The notes under the pieces: model-generated
The model's database searches: none
Seen by the model: the letters and a program-made list of their open reading frames with translations, nothing else
What the model was told of the DNA's origin: nothing
Shown here: piece after piece, positions 36,201 through 48,664 of the stretch
How the letters are laid out: every line of letters begins with the position of its first letter
Numbering within the stretch: the stretch's first letter is position 1
NCBI GenBank assembly: GCA_040954595.2
Contig: CM082577.2
Coordinates: 3,596,001-3,660,000, forward strand
Direction: 5' to 3'
Length of the DNA stretch: 64,000 bases
From: Balanoglossus misakiensis
Lineage: Eukaryota > Hemichordata
Made by a program: the position numbers and the translations under genes

Positions 36201-37936
36201 ACTGATGATTTCTCCCCAAGCTTTTCGGGAAGTGAATGGCACTGCACGTTCTAACTTATTCAAATTCACCAATAAAATGGCCGTTCGGTGAAAAATGGTT
36301 TTCAGTACAATCGCTCAAATAGTGCAGATAGATGAGACTTGTGTCTGATAGCACTTTTGAAAGACGCCGAAGACCCACATGCCAAAAATAATGACGCGGA
36401 ACAGATTAAAACAGCACATTTTGACCATAAAAGGACATTTGACTGAAAATCTCGGAGTGTTAACACATAATAGTGTGCAGTTACAGCTGTGATGACGGGG
36501 GTTTTGTCAACTGACAAAATAAATCCTAATTCCGTTATAAATATCCGGCACCCCAGCTGTTACCAAATACAGTGAATGATCATTTCCTGTCACAATACAC
36601 ATGTACACTACGTATATTTTCTATTGTTACACTATATTCATATAATAATGAACAAACAATATTTGCTTTTAATAGTGTGTCTTCTGAAAATGGGGCAAAG
36701 GTCAAAATTTTTTTCTGAATCTTTTAAAGACTTCCTGACAGACGTTGAATGTTTTTAAGAGAAGAGGGGCCTTCTGGGTCAGGTTGGGGGGGGGGGGGGA
36801 CAAAACTGTTTTCTCTCACCTTGTTTGTGGAAGCCCCTTGGCAGTATGATAGACGTCATCTATAAAACCGTGTCCCTTGTACTTAGGAATACCAAACATG
36901 TGCCTCAGCTGACCAAAACCGATGATGACAGCCGCGGCCGATGTGAAGCCATTGATTACGGGAAACGATATAAAATTGACGATGAAACCTGAAATGGGAG
37001 AAAATGAAATTGTTTTAAATGACCATGCATCATGTGGATTTTATTGTTAGCTGCATGTCAAGAGATTCAGGAATGATACCATACACAACAAACACCTGGT
37101 CAACCACTTCCATGTGAAACTGGTGTAATCTTGAAAAAAGTGCAAATTTGGGACCAACTGCAAATTAAGATCAACTCACCCAGATGGAAAACTCCCATTA
37201 AAAACTGTACAATCCCACAGAAGAAACAGAGCGTTATTGCATAGACTGGATTGTTCAGACCGTCATCTCGTTCAGACGAACCGCCAAAGTCGGCCATCAT
37301 TAGGGACATGACAGCAGTGGGCCCCAGCGTGATGTCCTTGGCCGTACCCAGGAAACAGTAGACGAAGCAACCCATGAAAGCCGAGTATAAGCCATACTAC
37401 ATGGGACAAAAGGAGGGGAAAAATCATGTTATTCTTCAATTCTTTGGACTGGTAACTCATTCTTAATACACAGTGGCATCATGGTGTAATCGTGCACACT
37501 ATTAAATTCTCTAGTATTTTGGAAAAATAACTTTTTTTTGGTATCTAGCTTCCAAAATAGTAGAGAATAAGGCTGAAAGTAGCCAGAAAGACTAGGCACG
37601 TTCGTTTTTTATTCCACACTTCCTTGTCTGTACACAACTGATTAATGAAATATTTCTGTTCAATAAATTGAATGTCTTCCTCTCAATGTCAAAGTTCACT
37701 CTTACCTCAACCGGCAGATGGGCAATGGAGGCATAGGCTAGCCCCTGCGGCAGTACTGTTAATCCGACCGTCAGACCAGCGATGAAATCACAAAGTAGAG
37801 TGTACGGCCTGTACTTGGGCAACCAGATTGAGATAGGAAATTTGCTTTTCAAATTGTCCACTGTGCAACTGTCCTTCGCAAAATCAACGATCTTGGTCTT
37901 CACCGTGCTAGCACCTTCTCGGATGGCTTTGGCCAT
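30244..37936 (-). CDS. SLC26A11: SLC26A11-like sulfate/anion transporter, copy adjacent to SGSH
   Basis: Exons in transcript order: 37936-37706, 37396-37180, 36988-36820, 34396-34342, 34221-34137, 33969-33611, 33394-33322, 33183-33133, 32764-32704, 31897-31701, 31454-31324, 31125-30958, 30810-30657, 30383-30244 (stop TAG). Total 2091 nt, 696 residues. Carries GLTVGLTVLPQGLAYA, YGLYSAFMGCFVYCFLGT, PVTGSFSRTAVNSQSG and a STAS domain (VHFPAVDHI, CVVDCSRLTHVDYSS). The intron positions match the neighbouring copy, except that the exon at 30810-30657 corresponds to two exons there. Exon 33969-33611 encodes an extracellular loop about 60 residues longer than in the other copy, with five N-glycosylation sequons (NLT, NVT, NVT, NFT, NST). 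The last residues, DTKL, fit a class I PDZ ligand. The gene lies head to head with SGSH copy 1, which argues this is the ancestral-position copy. Confidence 0.93.
30538..30631. mobile_element. Short inverted-repeat element, copy 4 (diverged)
   Basis: Starts TTAACCCCCTTCACCCCCA and ends CCATGGTGGCGAAAAGGTTA. It lies in the last intron of the second transporter gene, about 25 bp from the splice donor at 30656. Confidence 0.65.
34397..36819 (-). other. Longest internal intron of the second SLC26A11-like gene
   Basis: 2.4 kb between coding exons 3 and 4. It holds a (TG)n patch near 35096-35138 and a poly-G run near 36786-36799 close to the donor. No additional exon or element could be supported. 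Confidence 0.6.
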
Positions 37937-40900
37937 GTTGGAATGTGTCCGTTAAATCTTCTATATAATTCTATATTACAAAATATATCTTCTCAATCTG
38001 TGCGCTTCTGTTTTTTCTGAAAAGTGACCAGCCTCTTCCGAGTCTATAAAAATTATTGAAGTTGTTGGGAAGTAGGAAACAATCTGGAAGAAAGTGAGAA
38101 AAACAAAAATAGTGAAAATAATTGACTTTGCAAATTTTGTTTTTGTACAATCCTATATGAAATCCCACTGCCATCAGTATATTAATCCATGACGCACCAT
38201 GCACTTTGACAACTGGAGTACACCGGGCTCATGAATGTAGTCGAAAGTAAGACTTGCAAATTTAAACATGATTTATCAGTAACGCAAGTCAACCTTATAA
38301 CTCCGAAATTTCAGTCACAGGTGGACGATTAGGTGGATCGACTGAGGAAATACCCTGTTCAGCTGCTCACAATATCGCCACCAGAAGTCATGATGGAGAC
38401 ACACTACGCAATGGCCTGAATTCAGTGCAGGGACAACTTAGAAAGTGATCACATTCTGCCACGTACATAAGACCCGATTTCAGTGCAGTCACATTTAACC
38501 CTTTCCACCCCCAGTTTCTTCTTTTAGAGGTCCAACTTTACCATAGAGAACAATAGGTTTGGACTGAACCGTAGAAGTGAAAGGGTGAACTCAACCTACT
38601 TCAATACATGCATGATATCCATCTGTGATTTTACTTTCCAACAGACATCAAACTTCAGGCTCCCCTATACGTCAACACACCAGACAATAACAAGCCACAG
38701 ACTATCACTTGTCATGACCTCTGACCTTTCATCAACAAAATTTGCATGTACGACTGATCATTTCTACTGGCTGCCAGCTGATACAGAATATTTTTGTTCT
38801 GAAGAGTTGAATTGTTTAATTAATACTCAAATTCATGACTGTCATTTGATTGAGCACATTTACATTAGTTCCAAATAGAAATCATATCAATACTTGACAA
38901 CAAAAAATACCTTTGTGCCCAAAAGATCTTCAAAACTGGGGTATGAGAACACTGATAACAGTAATGTATTTATAAAGTTACCGGATAACTTTATAATTAC
39001 CCACAGTCCTCCTTGATTTGTACCATCAAATGCTCACAAAATGCAACATAGCACAAGTTATGGTTGTAACAAAATTTAAACCTAATGTAGATTGTTGACA
39101 TCTTGTCATACCAAATACTATAAATGAACCAATGTCTACACTATAATCTTTTAATACATGTGACTTTATTGACCATCAAAATGATGGCAGTCAATGCTGT
39201 CATTTAAAACGGCACATAACCTCAGAACCATGTTATTAATCTACCACTGCATATTGTGTTAATGTATTGCGCCTTACAGAACAAAAATTAGCAACCCAGA
39301 AAATTGGTGTGTTTGTTTCAAGATTTCATATACTGAAACGACGGCAAAACTCACCAGCTAAGTGGAGTCAACACATCAGTGCTGTTAAATCCAAAGAGTG
39401 CACAAAGCCAAAGAACTGCAAGTCAGCAGATATAACGGTACCCCGCACAGAAATCTTGAAGACAACCACCTCAGAGACCAAACACCCACCGATGGGCCTG
39501 CCCGAGGAACCACACCAAGACTTGACAGTACCTGCGACCGGCACCAAATGAGCCAGCCAAGCCAATCAAGGTGCTTTTTGATAACACAGGGTTAGGTACG
39601 CGGGGAAGACATTGCAAGCCAGGTACAGGTACTCTGTCATAAACACTAAGCAGGTACGGGTCAAAGGTCGACTGACCAAAAACAGGGGGCTGACGACCAG
39701 ACAGACATTGTGTGGCCAGTGATGTGTTGGTGTTAATTTTATAAGGACTGATACAGACAGGGTAGGAAAAATCACATGACAAGATTTCAGGTTGGCACTA
39801 AGAGAGCTCTATAAGTTAGTGGCCCAATAAATATCGTGTACTTGTACAATTCTTTGCTACATCAACCAGATTACTGGTACACCAAGTTACTAAGGTAAGT
39901 CCATGCTTTTTCCTTCATTGTGCAATGTAAAGCACAAGGGTGAAGATATGGAGTTTGTGAGGTCCAGCTACGCAAATTTTTAGCTTTGAAAAGATGATGA
40001 GGTCAGCAGAGGTCAAGGTCAGTTTCATTCACAACATGAATCTTGTGACAGTGAAATCTCTGTAAACTAACAATCTATACTAGCATCACCAAACAACTAT
40101 TGGTCTATTTACTTGAAGGAGAGACCCTGAAGACTGTACTGACACTGTAAAAGTCCTTGCTGAGGACAACCATGGAGGTACTAGTACCTCCATGGGACAA
40201 CAGAGTTGGTCACATGCTGGTCACCTGATCAACATGTTTTGAACTGAGAACCTGTGATATCATTTCACATAAGATATGTATTAAATTTGTGAAACAATAA
40301 TGACACTATTGTTTTGCTCCCAGTCAACCTGATCAGACAGTGTACAGGACTAATAAAAGTCTGTTAGATGATCGAAACAATTTTTACTCACACCGCTGAC
40401 GTAAATGTGCTTTTTTAATATGCAAATTGCGTCTTCCATTCATTCACTGACTGTGTCAGCTGGTATCTATTTATTGCGCATCTGCATTCACTAGTAATTA
40501 CTATTAGTTGACTTTCAATGACGTCTGTGGGATTTTCTTTAGTATTTCTATTTGTAAGCTGTTTTAGTGGTGCAAGGAAAGACTCAATTCTCTCCACAGT
40601 TTTCCTGAGAACTTACACAGTGGACAGCTCACCTGTGACCTGTTTTGCCAATTGTTCTCTTTTATTGTTCTATGTTTATTGTTCCAAGGGATACATTTCC
40701 ATAGTAAATGGCAAGAAGCTTGACTAGAAATATGATCACGAAAAAGAAAACGTAAAATGTAGAAATATCCGTGGCTTTTGACACCATGAAATACAAAAAA
40801 CGACTATTTAAAAGAGTTGGCAAACAGATTTGACGGGACGTGTACGAGAAATAAGTGAGCCACGACTCAAACTTCGACGAAACATGATATGTACATCGTT

Positions 40901-40987
40901 AGGTCGTGTGTATAATATACATGTACATGTATAAACATAAAAAAACTGTGTGTTACAAGGCTATAGTATATATGTTAGAAAACTTAC
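37937..40987 (-). other. Putative first intron and 5' region of the second SLC26A11-like gene
   Basis: No coding exon found. It would be the intron between the non-coding first exon (donor at 40987/40986) and the ATG exon. It contains inverted-repeat element copy 5 (38495-38587) and a perfect 26-bp palindrome at 40170-40195. Confidence 0.4.
38495..38587. mobile_element. Short inverted-repeat element, copy 5
   Basis: Starts TTAACCCTTTCCACCCCCAG and ends GTAGAAGTGAAAGGGTGA. The middle part (GAGGTCCAACTTTACCATAGA) matches copies 1 and 3. Confidence 0.7.
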
Positions 40988-41230
40988 CAAAGTTTCCTAA
41001 CACTTAAATCGCTGACCGACAAATCGATCTGACAGTGACACACACACGGCGATTCAGCTAGCGACGAGCTGCACGGCCGGCGACTGATGGAATATTCCCA
41101 CCGATCCGGGAGTACGCGAACACCTTCACTGGGATCTCACTCGCCCTTTACGCTACGATGAGAATCAGATGCGTTTTTGCAACGCCGATCTTTAAGCCTC
41201 GAATACTTGCCCCCGCAAATCGTTTCTACA
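40988..41230 (-). other. Putative 5' non-coding exon of the second SLC26A11-like gene
   Basis: On the minus strand a consensus donor (AACTTTG/GTAAGTT) lies at 40988/40987. It is preceded by CpG-rich sequence that contrasts with its AT-rich surroundings. The upstream limit is a guess. Confidence 0.35.
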
Positions 41231-41707
41231 GCATTCAGTGTCCTGTGGAAAGAAATTTGTGGGGAATACCTCGTCGATCGTCCCTGTAGTGCTGATTGAC
41301 ACTAAAACGCCACGCTGTCGATCGTCTGTGGCGTCGCGGTGACTTTACAATATCGTTGACCTTTAACCTTTTACCTATCCTATCATGTGCTTGTGACGTC
41401 ATGATACCGAACGCTGTTTCAGCATGTCGATATTCATGTACATGTATATGTCCTTTGCCTTAGCTTTGTGCAGCATGTAAAACGTGGAGAGGAACGTAAT
41501 GACCTCATTTGATTCATGTAGCTACTTCTCCGTTTGTGATAACTTGCATTTTGGGGAGGAAGATAGTGCATCACAAAAAAATATCGACTTGTCGTACATT
41601 GCATTGTGGGAAATCCATCACAAACTTATTTTGACACCCGGAAGTACAGATTCTCCTTATTCTATTTACCGGATGTGTATCTATGCCGCTAGTACATCAG
41701 TGCTGCC
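41031..41707. promoter_or_regulatory. Candidate bidirectional promoter between SLC26A11-like gene and SGSH copy 1
   Basis: A short gap separates the divergent genes. It includes a CpG-rich block (about 41031-41340, for example GAGCTGCACGGCCGGCGAC) followed by the SGSH start at 41708. Human SGSH and SLC26A11 are, as I recall, also divergent neighbours, supporting a shared promoter. No core promoter element was identified with certainty. Confidence 0.4.
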
Positions 41708-44437
41708 ATGCTTTTCTGTTTGAAACCGACGGTGTCATTAGGAGTTCTCCTAGGAGTGATATTGATCTTATCGGTCAGTGATTGCATCGCAAGATTTGCA
41801 CAGACAAGAAATGTTCTTGTCATCGTCGGTACGTACATGTACTTGTAGTCAGTTGGGCTGAGTGGTTGGCAACCATAGAAACTGTTTATGGTAAAACCCA
41901 AAGATCAGACAAAAGTTACAAAATCATGTTTGAATTTCACAATAGCTAAGACGAAGTTTTGGGTTTAATCATGGACGCACCACAATCTAAAGTGGGTTTT
42001 AAATCTAATATAGTAGGGTGTTTTTTTTTCAACTTTGCTGCTGTCAGGAGCATGGTGACTTATTTGGGTCACAGGAAGGAAGAGTGCCCCCACATTATTA
42101 TGCATTTTTCAAAGTCATCCTTATCAAACCAGAGCATGTTGTTCCTGTTAACAGCAACTTCGGATAATATTTAAAATGTTCAGGGAGGCTTTTTTTTTTC
42201 AATTTTTAACATGACCAATCTTGCAAGAGCCATATTTGTCAATCTTTCCAGTATGAAGATCATGTTGAGTTTTGAATAAAGTCACAACATGCAGCTAAAA
42301 GTTGTTGAAAACTGTTGGTATTTGTTCGCTTCATGAGATTGACCAGCATTAAACAAGTTTTACACTAGACAACACTACAGGCTTTATACCAGGACTGGCT
42401 AGGACATTCATCCCAGACAGCGCCATCTAGCGACCAACATAGGATATTATAATCAGAAAATGAATGCCTGTTGATGCTTTTTACCAACATAACAAGAATC
42501 ATTGAACATTTTATCTGTGGCAAGCAGTACTTATGTTCATTTTACAGATGGAAAGATCGTTTTGTCAAATTACGTTGTTGATATGTTTCAGGCGATGATG
42601 CTGGTTTTGAGACCCAGGTGTACAACAACACAGTATGCAAAACGCCAAACATCAACGATCTAGCCAAACGAAGCCTGGTCTTCAAGAATGCATACACAGT
42701 CGTCAGCAGCTGCTCTCCGAGTCGATCGGCCATCCTCTCTGGTCTGCCGCAGCACCAGAATGGAATGTACGGTCTGCATCAAGGCTATCACCACTTTATG
42801 TCATTCGATGAAGTTCAAAGTTTACCGCTGCTTCTGAAGAAAGCGGGCGTAAGAACAGGTGAGGTGGCAGTGGTAGATCTGGTGTCAATTTTTCACACAA
42901 ATGTACGAAAATTCTGAAAGTTCAGCAACGTTATGCAAATACATTTGTCCAGAAAATTCATTCTTGTCACATGATCTGTTTATTTTATATTTATATAATT
43001 TTTCTGCATATCACAGGTATAATTGGTAAGAAACACGTGGGACCGGAAGCAGTTTATCCTTTCGACTTTGCAGAAACGGAAGAAAACAATTCTATTTTAC
43101 AGGTCGGGCGAAATATCACCAGAATCAGGGAACTTGTCCAGAAGTTTTTGAGTGCTGGTGACACAAGGTAATCTCTCACAGGCCTTGGAATTTAAAATAT
43201 TTAAAATAACTCACAAAAATATATTGTATCATTGTCTTTGAAAGACTGTCCAATGTGATTAATTCTTTCTTTTAAAAAAATGTTCACATCTGTTTCAGTC
43301 CATTCTTTCTGTACATAGGCTTCCATGATCCACATCGGTGTGGCCACACCCATCCAGAATACGGCAACTTCTGCGAAAAGTTTGGCAACGGAGAACCTGG
43401 CATGGGGATCATTCCGGATTGGAAGCCCGTCACCTACAAGCCGGAAGATGTAGAGTTGCCGTATTTTGTTCAGGACACTCCGGCTGCAAGGGCTGACTTG
43501 GCGGAACAGTATACAACGATAAGCAGACTTGATCAAGGTAAGGGGAGAAATAGACGCCAGTGTCCACTTGACGCATGTTTTAAAACAAAACTAGTGTGAA
43601 TTTGACCAGTATCATTTGAATTCCTCTGAGACTTTTCTGAATCTGTTGACCTTTGCAGGTATTGGGCTAGTGTTGAAAGAACTCCAGAAAGCCGGACTCC
43701 AGGACAAAACCCTGGTCATATACACCTCAGATAACGGAATTCCTTTTCCGAACGGCAGAACAAATCTCTATGAACCAGGAATGGCGGAACCTCTTTTGGT
43801 CTCTTCCCCACTCACCACCAAACGATGGGGCCAGGAAAGCGACGCCATGGCCAGCACTCTCGACATCACACCAACCATCCTGGATTGGTTCAATATAACC
43901 TACCCAACATACAAGTTACTCGAAAAGCCCGTCAAACTCACTGGGAAGTCCCTGCTGCCGGTGTTGGCAGACGAGCCAACGACGGGCTGGGACACGGTCT
44001 TTGCCAGTCACAATTTACACGAGATTACAATGTACTACCCGATGAGGGTCGTCAGGCATAAGAACTACAGGCTGCTGCAGAATCTCAACTACAAGATGCC
44101 GTTCCCCATCGACCAGGACTTCTACCTATCGCCCTCATTTCAGGATCTCCTGAACCGGACCATAAGCCACCAACCGCTGCATTGGACCAAAACCCTGAAC
44201 GAGTATTACTACAGGGCCGAGTGGGAGCTCTACAACCTGAACACGGACCCCTTGGAGATCACAAACCTCGCAAACGACCCGTCGTGCACAGACATTCTGA
44301 AGGACATGAAGAATATGCTGTTGTCATGGCAACAGGAGACTGAGGACCCCTGGGTATGTGCTCCCCAAGGAGTGCTTGAAGACACTGGTCCGCGCAAAGA
44401 ACATCCACAGTGCATGCCCTTATACAACGGAGTCTAA
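41708..44437 (+). CDS. SGSH: N-sulfoglucosamine sulfohydrolase (heparan N-sulfatase), copy 1
   Basis: Exons 41708-41828, 42592-42858, 43017-43167, 43299-43537, 43659-44437; 1557 nt, 518 residues (human about 502). Lysosomal sulfatase that cleaves N-linked sulfate from glucosamine at the non-reducing end of heparan sulfate. A hydrophobic signal peptide is followed by the metal-binding GDDAGFE and the sulfatase signature CSPSR (Cys about residue 81, which SUMF1-type enzymes convert to formylglycine). Downstream are [17 protein letters not shown] and [15 protein letters not shown], then the family C-terminus ([13 protein letters not shown]). All catalytic residues I can place are kept, including the Arg of GRTNLY, so this is the most conventional copy. 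AATAAA follows at 44462. It is divergently paired with the SLC26A11-like gene. Confidence 0.96.
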
Positions 44438-44948
44438 CTTAGGCACCATTTTTCAGCATGAAATAAAGTTGAAGGATTATTTTATGACCTTTATGCAAAT
44501 TGGCCAATGAGAAAAGTCCATTGCATATATCACATATACACAATGTGACACTAAATATTTACTCTTGAATGTTTAAATGACAAGACATTGTATTTTTATC
44601 ACAACAAGTTGCAGTAAAGAATACTTTTTTGATATTTCATTTTTGTGTATTTCATCTCATTTATTAAACGTTACTCGTACCCGAATCTGAAACTGAATCC
44701 TAGGCTATCGACAGTATCGACCCGAAACTAAATCCGAAAGAGAGTCGAATCCGAGGCTATCTTAAACTTCGTGCAGCTGCACCGGTGTACATGTATATAC
44801 ATACTAGTATTACAACTGTACAAGGCCAAGTTTACTAGTATAAAGTTGCGGGACGGGACGCTACAACTTTTACAACGCTGAGGGGAGTGTCAATCTGTGA
44901 GTTGTTTACTGCGGATTGCGTCCAACACGTTTGGATACAGTGAAGAAT
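44438..44948. other. Intergenic spacer between SGSH copies 1 and 2
   Basis: Contains the copy 1 poly(A) signal (AATAAA at 44462-44467) and the presumed promoter and 5' UTR of copy 2. No other feature recognised. Confidence 0.6.
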
Positions 44949-47900
44949 ATGAGAATGATGAAAACCCCCCTGTTGCAAATCATTTTTGTTTTTGCCACGT
45001 TTTGTCACATTTGTGCAAGCGTTGGAAATGTGGAGAAGAGGAATGTGCTGATAATCCTAGGTATTTTATGATAAATTTCACTTATATGATGACGCATAAT
45101 TATAAGATACATAGAACATGTTATCGAAGGGGTGTGTCCTCGCTTGTACTGGTGCGACTCCGTGTGTGGGCTCCAAATCACTCACCCTCCCCCGCCCTGG
45201 TGTTGGTAAACATTGGTCTGGTGGCGTGGTACGTAGAACCATGGAGACGCTATGCAAATTTATCATTATTACTCATTCATCATTTCTTCACAATAAATGA
45301 AATTTAGGTCACAGTGGAGGATGAATCAATGGGTATTAGAAAATTTGCACAATTTAATATCTGTCGGTACAAGTGTGCAGTTTTCTGTTCCATGCATCCG
45401 TAAAGGGAGGGGTTCGTGGTTACCAAAATAAGTACAAGTGTGATTGAAAGTGAAGTTCACTGAGTGAATTGTGGAAACTGTCATGCCCTTCCGACTCCAC
45501 CTGTTCATCAAGCGTCTGAGTGTGCACGCATATTTGTCCAGACGTATAACTAAAGACTGGGTCGGACCATAGCATTCGCTTGTTGTTTTTCAAACAAACA
45601 ATAAAGTGGCCTTCAGATTACAGTGCCATTTGCAGGTTTACACAATGAATGTACAATGTATTTGCATTACAGCACAGTCATGGGACTGTCACGCGCATGT
45701 TCACTCAAACAAAAGAAATGACCCGTGCTGTTCAAAGAGGGCGTCTTTCAATGTGAGAGTTCGTTCACACAAAAGTTCACTAAATTCTATAGCACATCGG
45801 AGTTTCCTTCACAGAAAAAAATTATTGCAGTGACTGTTACAGAATTTTTTGTTTACAGTTTTATGCATGAACTAGAATACCCTAATAGTTTTAAAGTGGA
45901 CTTTTATTGCAACAAAAGTACACCAAAAGTCAGTCCAGCAGAGCTGAGAGTCACAAAGAGTCTGAAATGGATGCCTATGATAGATAAAATGTAAAAAAAA
46001 TAAAACAATTATGGTCTAGCTTGGTCTTTTCTCGTTTGCAGCCGACGACTACGGCTTTGAGAATCAAGTCTACAACAACTCGGTGTGCAAGACACCAAAC
46101 ATCGACAATCTGGCCAAACAGAGCGTCATCTTCAAATATGGCTACACCGCCGTCAGCAGCTGTTCACCGAGTCGGTCGTCCATCCTGACTGGACTCCCGC
46201 AACACCAGAACGGACACTACGGTCTCGCTCACACGTATCACCACTTCCAAGCCTTTGACAAAGTCAAGAGTTTGCCTGTGATACTCAAAGATCACAACAT
46301 CAGGACAGGTAAGGCTCGCTTCAAGTCAGACAAAAATTAATGGTTTTGAACAATTTTTGAAATGTGATCACATTATGAAACGTATACTGGCGGTAAGACA
46401 TGCTTTATCCCCTGTTGTCTTCAGTCATCTTCTGAACTGTTCTCATCTATCCACTAATCACAACTCAGAGCCAACACGCAGAAGTCGGTCAAAAACAAAT
46501 TCAACCTTTCTCCATTGATGATTCTAATGTTTTCCACCATACTTAAAAACTTTCTAGTATCTCTTTCTAGTCCAGTATCAATTTACTAATTCATGTTTCT
46601 GTTTCATTGTACTTTTCCTGTTGTTTCCTTTCACCAAGTCTCAATCTCCCACCTCTCTTCTTCTGTACTGTAATACTGTATGTTGTCTTTCTTTTTCACT
46701 GTCACTTTAAATAATCACCCTCTTCAACAGGTCTTATCGGCAAAAAGCATGTGAAGCCAGACACGGTCTTCAAATTTGACTACGAGCGAACCGAGGAGAA
46801 CTACAGCATGTTGCAAGTTGCTCGCAACATCACTCACATGAAAGAATTGGTGCAAGAATTCCTTCATGCAAACGACACCAGGTACGCATCGCAGGAGGAT
46901 CTCTACTTGCCTTTTTGTACATTACAATCTAAAAGTTGCATGGGTTTTGTGTATCTGCAGGTTTGATAGGAAAGAAGCATGTCAAACCAGACTCTGTGTT
47001 TAAGTTTGACTACGAGAGAACCCAGCCTTTGCTTCAGGTGGCTAGAAACATCACCAAGATGAAAGAACTTGTGCATGAATTCTTGAGTGTTAATGATTCC
47101 AGGTAGGAGTAGGTGAATATTCAGAGTGCAATGTGCGCCTGAATCTTGTCAGTGTCTGTACTGTGCTTTACCATACTGCTGATAGACTGTCCACAGCTCA
47201 GTTGCTTGTACCATTTGGCCTTTGTTTCCATATTGTTTCCATGCACATTTCACCCCTCTGGAAGGGCAGTGGATTCACCCATGAAACAAAATGCATGGGA
47301 TTATTCCATTGTGGCAATCATCAGGGGTGAAAGAGCATGAGTGTATCACACAGACATAATGATGGCTTTTTGATTTCATCTTTGACATTTTTTTCAAACT
47401 AGACCATTCTTGCTGTACATTGGCTTCAACGATCCCCACCGCTGCACTGCTGATGCAGAACGTGGCGCATTCTGTGAGATGTTCGGCAATGGTCAGCCAG
47501 GCAAAGGAATCATCAAAGACTGGAAACCTGAATACTACAAACCCGAGGAGGTGGTTGTTCCCTACTTCATTCAAGACACTCCGGCTGCTAGAGCAGACAT
47601 TGCCAAGCAGTACACCACCATCAGCAGAATGGACCAGGGTAAAGTCGAACTTTTTGTATTGTATTGTTTTTTTGTGCGTGTGGGTTACTGGTAAAGGTAA
47701 ACTTACATGAGTTACTATAGAGTTGGTAAGTCGGTAACTGACTGCAGCCTATCAGCGTATCCCGTTCTGACCTTTGCTGTGAAAAGATAGATACCATCTC
47801 TGGATACAAAACCGGAGTGTAGCTTTTAACTCTTAAACATGTGGATTTGTTATGTTTACAGGTATTGGCATATTCATGAAAGAGCTAGCAGATGCTGGAT

Positions 47901-48664
47901 TTGCAGACAACACTTTGGTGATCTTCACCTCAGATAATGGCATTCCCTTCCCCAATGCGAAAACCACGTTGTATGAGAAAGGTATGGGTGAACCTTTCCT
48001 GGTGTCTTCCCCGCTGCACAAACAAAGATGGGGTCAAGAAAGTAACGACATGATTAGCACACTAGACATTGTGCCAACAGTCTTGGACTGGTACAATGTA
48101 GAATACCCGAAGTATCAACTATTTGGAAACGACGTTAAACTGACAGGGAAATCTCTGCTTCCGTCTTTACAAAAAGAGCAAGGTTGGGACACAGTCCACG
48201 CAAGCCACGACTTCCACGAAGTGACCATGGCATATCCAATGCGCGTGGTCCGTCATAAAGACTATCGTCTGATCCACAATCTCAACCACGGCATACCATA
48301 TCCAATTGCATCTGATATTGCCCTGTCGGAAACCATGCAAGATATCTTCAATCGCACACTAGCACATCAACCAACGCACTGGTTCAAAACGCTGCACCAG
48401 TATTACTACAGGGACGAATACGAGATGTTCGACATCGTCAAAGATCCCACGGAGCTGCACAATCTTGCCAAAGATCCCAAATATTCCGATTTATTTGAGG
48501 AACTAAAGAAGAAACTATCAGACTGGCAGTGGCAGACAGCAGATCCCTGGAGATGTTACCCAGAAGGCATCTTGCTTGACATGGGATATTTTTTTAATAA
48601 TCAATCGTGTATGTCTCTGGTAAATGGACCCGAGGAGGTTGAAATCAACCTGACACAGCTGTAG
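44949..48664 (+). CDS. SGSH: SGSH-like sulfatase, copy 2, with duplicated exon 3
   Basis: Exons 44949-45060, 46042-46308, 46731-46881 (3a) or 46961-47102 (3b), 47403-47638, 47862-48664. With exon 3a the product is 522 residues. Signal peptide [30 protein letters not shown] (Cys about 78); [33 protein letters not shown]. The catalytic core is intact, but the Gly-Arg of GRTNLY in copy 1 is Ala-Lys here, and DPHRCGH is DPHRCTA. Substrate preference may therefore differ. Exons 3a and 3b are homologous, enter in phase 1 and leave in phase 2; using both would shift the frame. Very close to copy 3 at the nucleotide level in exons 2, 4 and 5. Confidence 0.93.
46961..47102 (+). other. SGSH: Alternative exon 3b of SGSH copy 2
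   Basis: A second, open copy of exon 3, 79 bp after exon 3a, with its own acceptor (TATCTGCAG) and donor (GTAGGA). It encodes [20 protein letters not shown] like exon 3a but is 9 nt shorter, replacing a TEENYSM-type stretch with TQPL. The active-site Lys and His of GKKHV are kept. Confidence 0.8.

Noticed and set aside
17996-37936. SLC26A5 (prestin) or SLC26A1/2 identity for the transporters
   Set aside because: YGLYSAFMGCFVYCFLGT, PVTGSFSRTAVNSQSG and overall size match SLC26A11 better, and the SGSH neighbour supports it.
39267-39782. Cluster of overlapping small frames on both strands
   Set aside because: No family similarity, no splice context and no shared frame with neighbours; treated as non-coding 5' region.
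44897-45307. 136-residue plus-strand frame
   Set aside because: It overlaps SGSH copy 2 exon 1 in another frame. The correct frame starts ATG at 44949 and ends at the donor after 45060.
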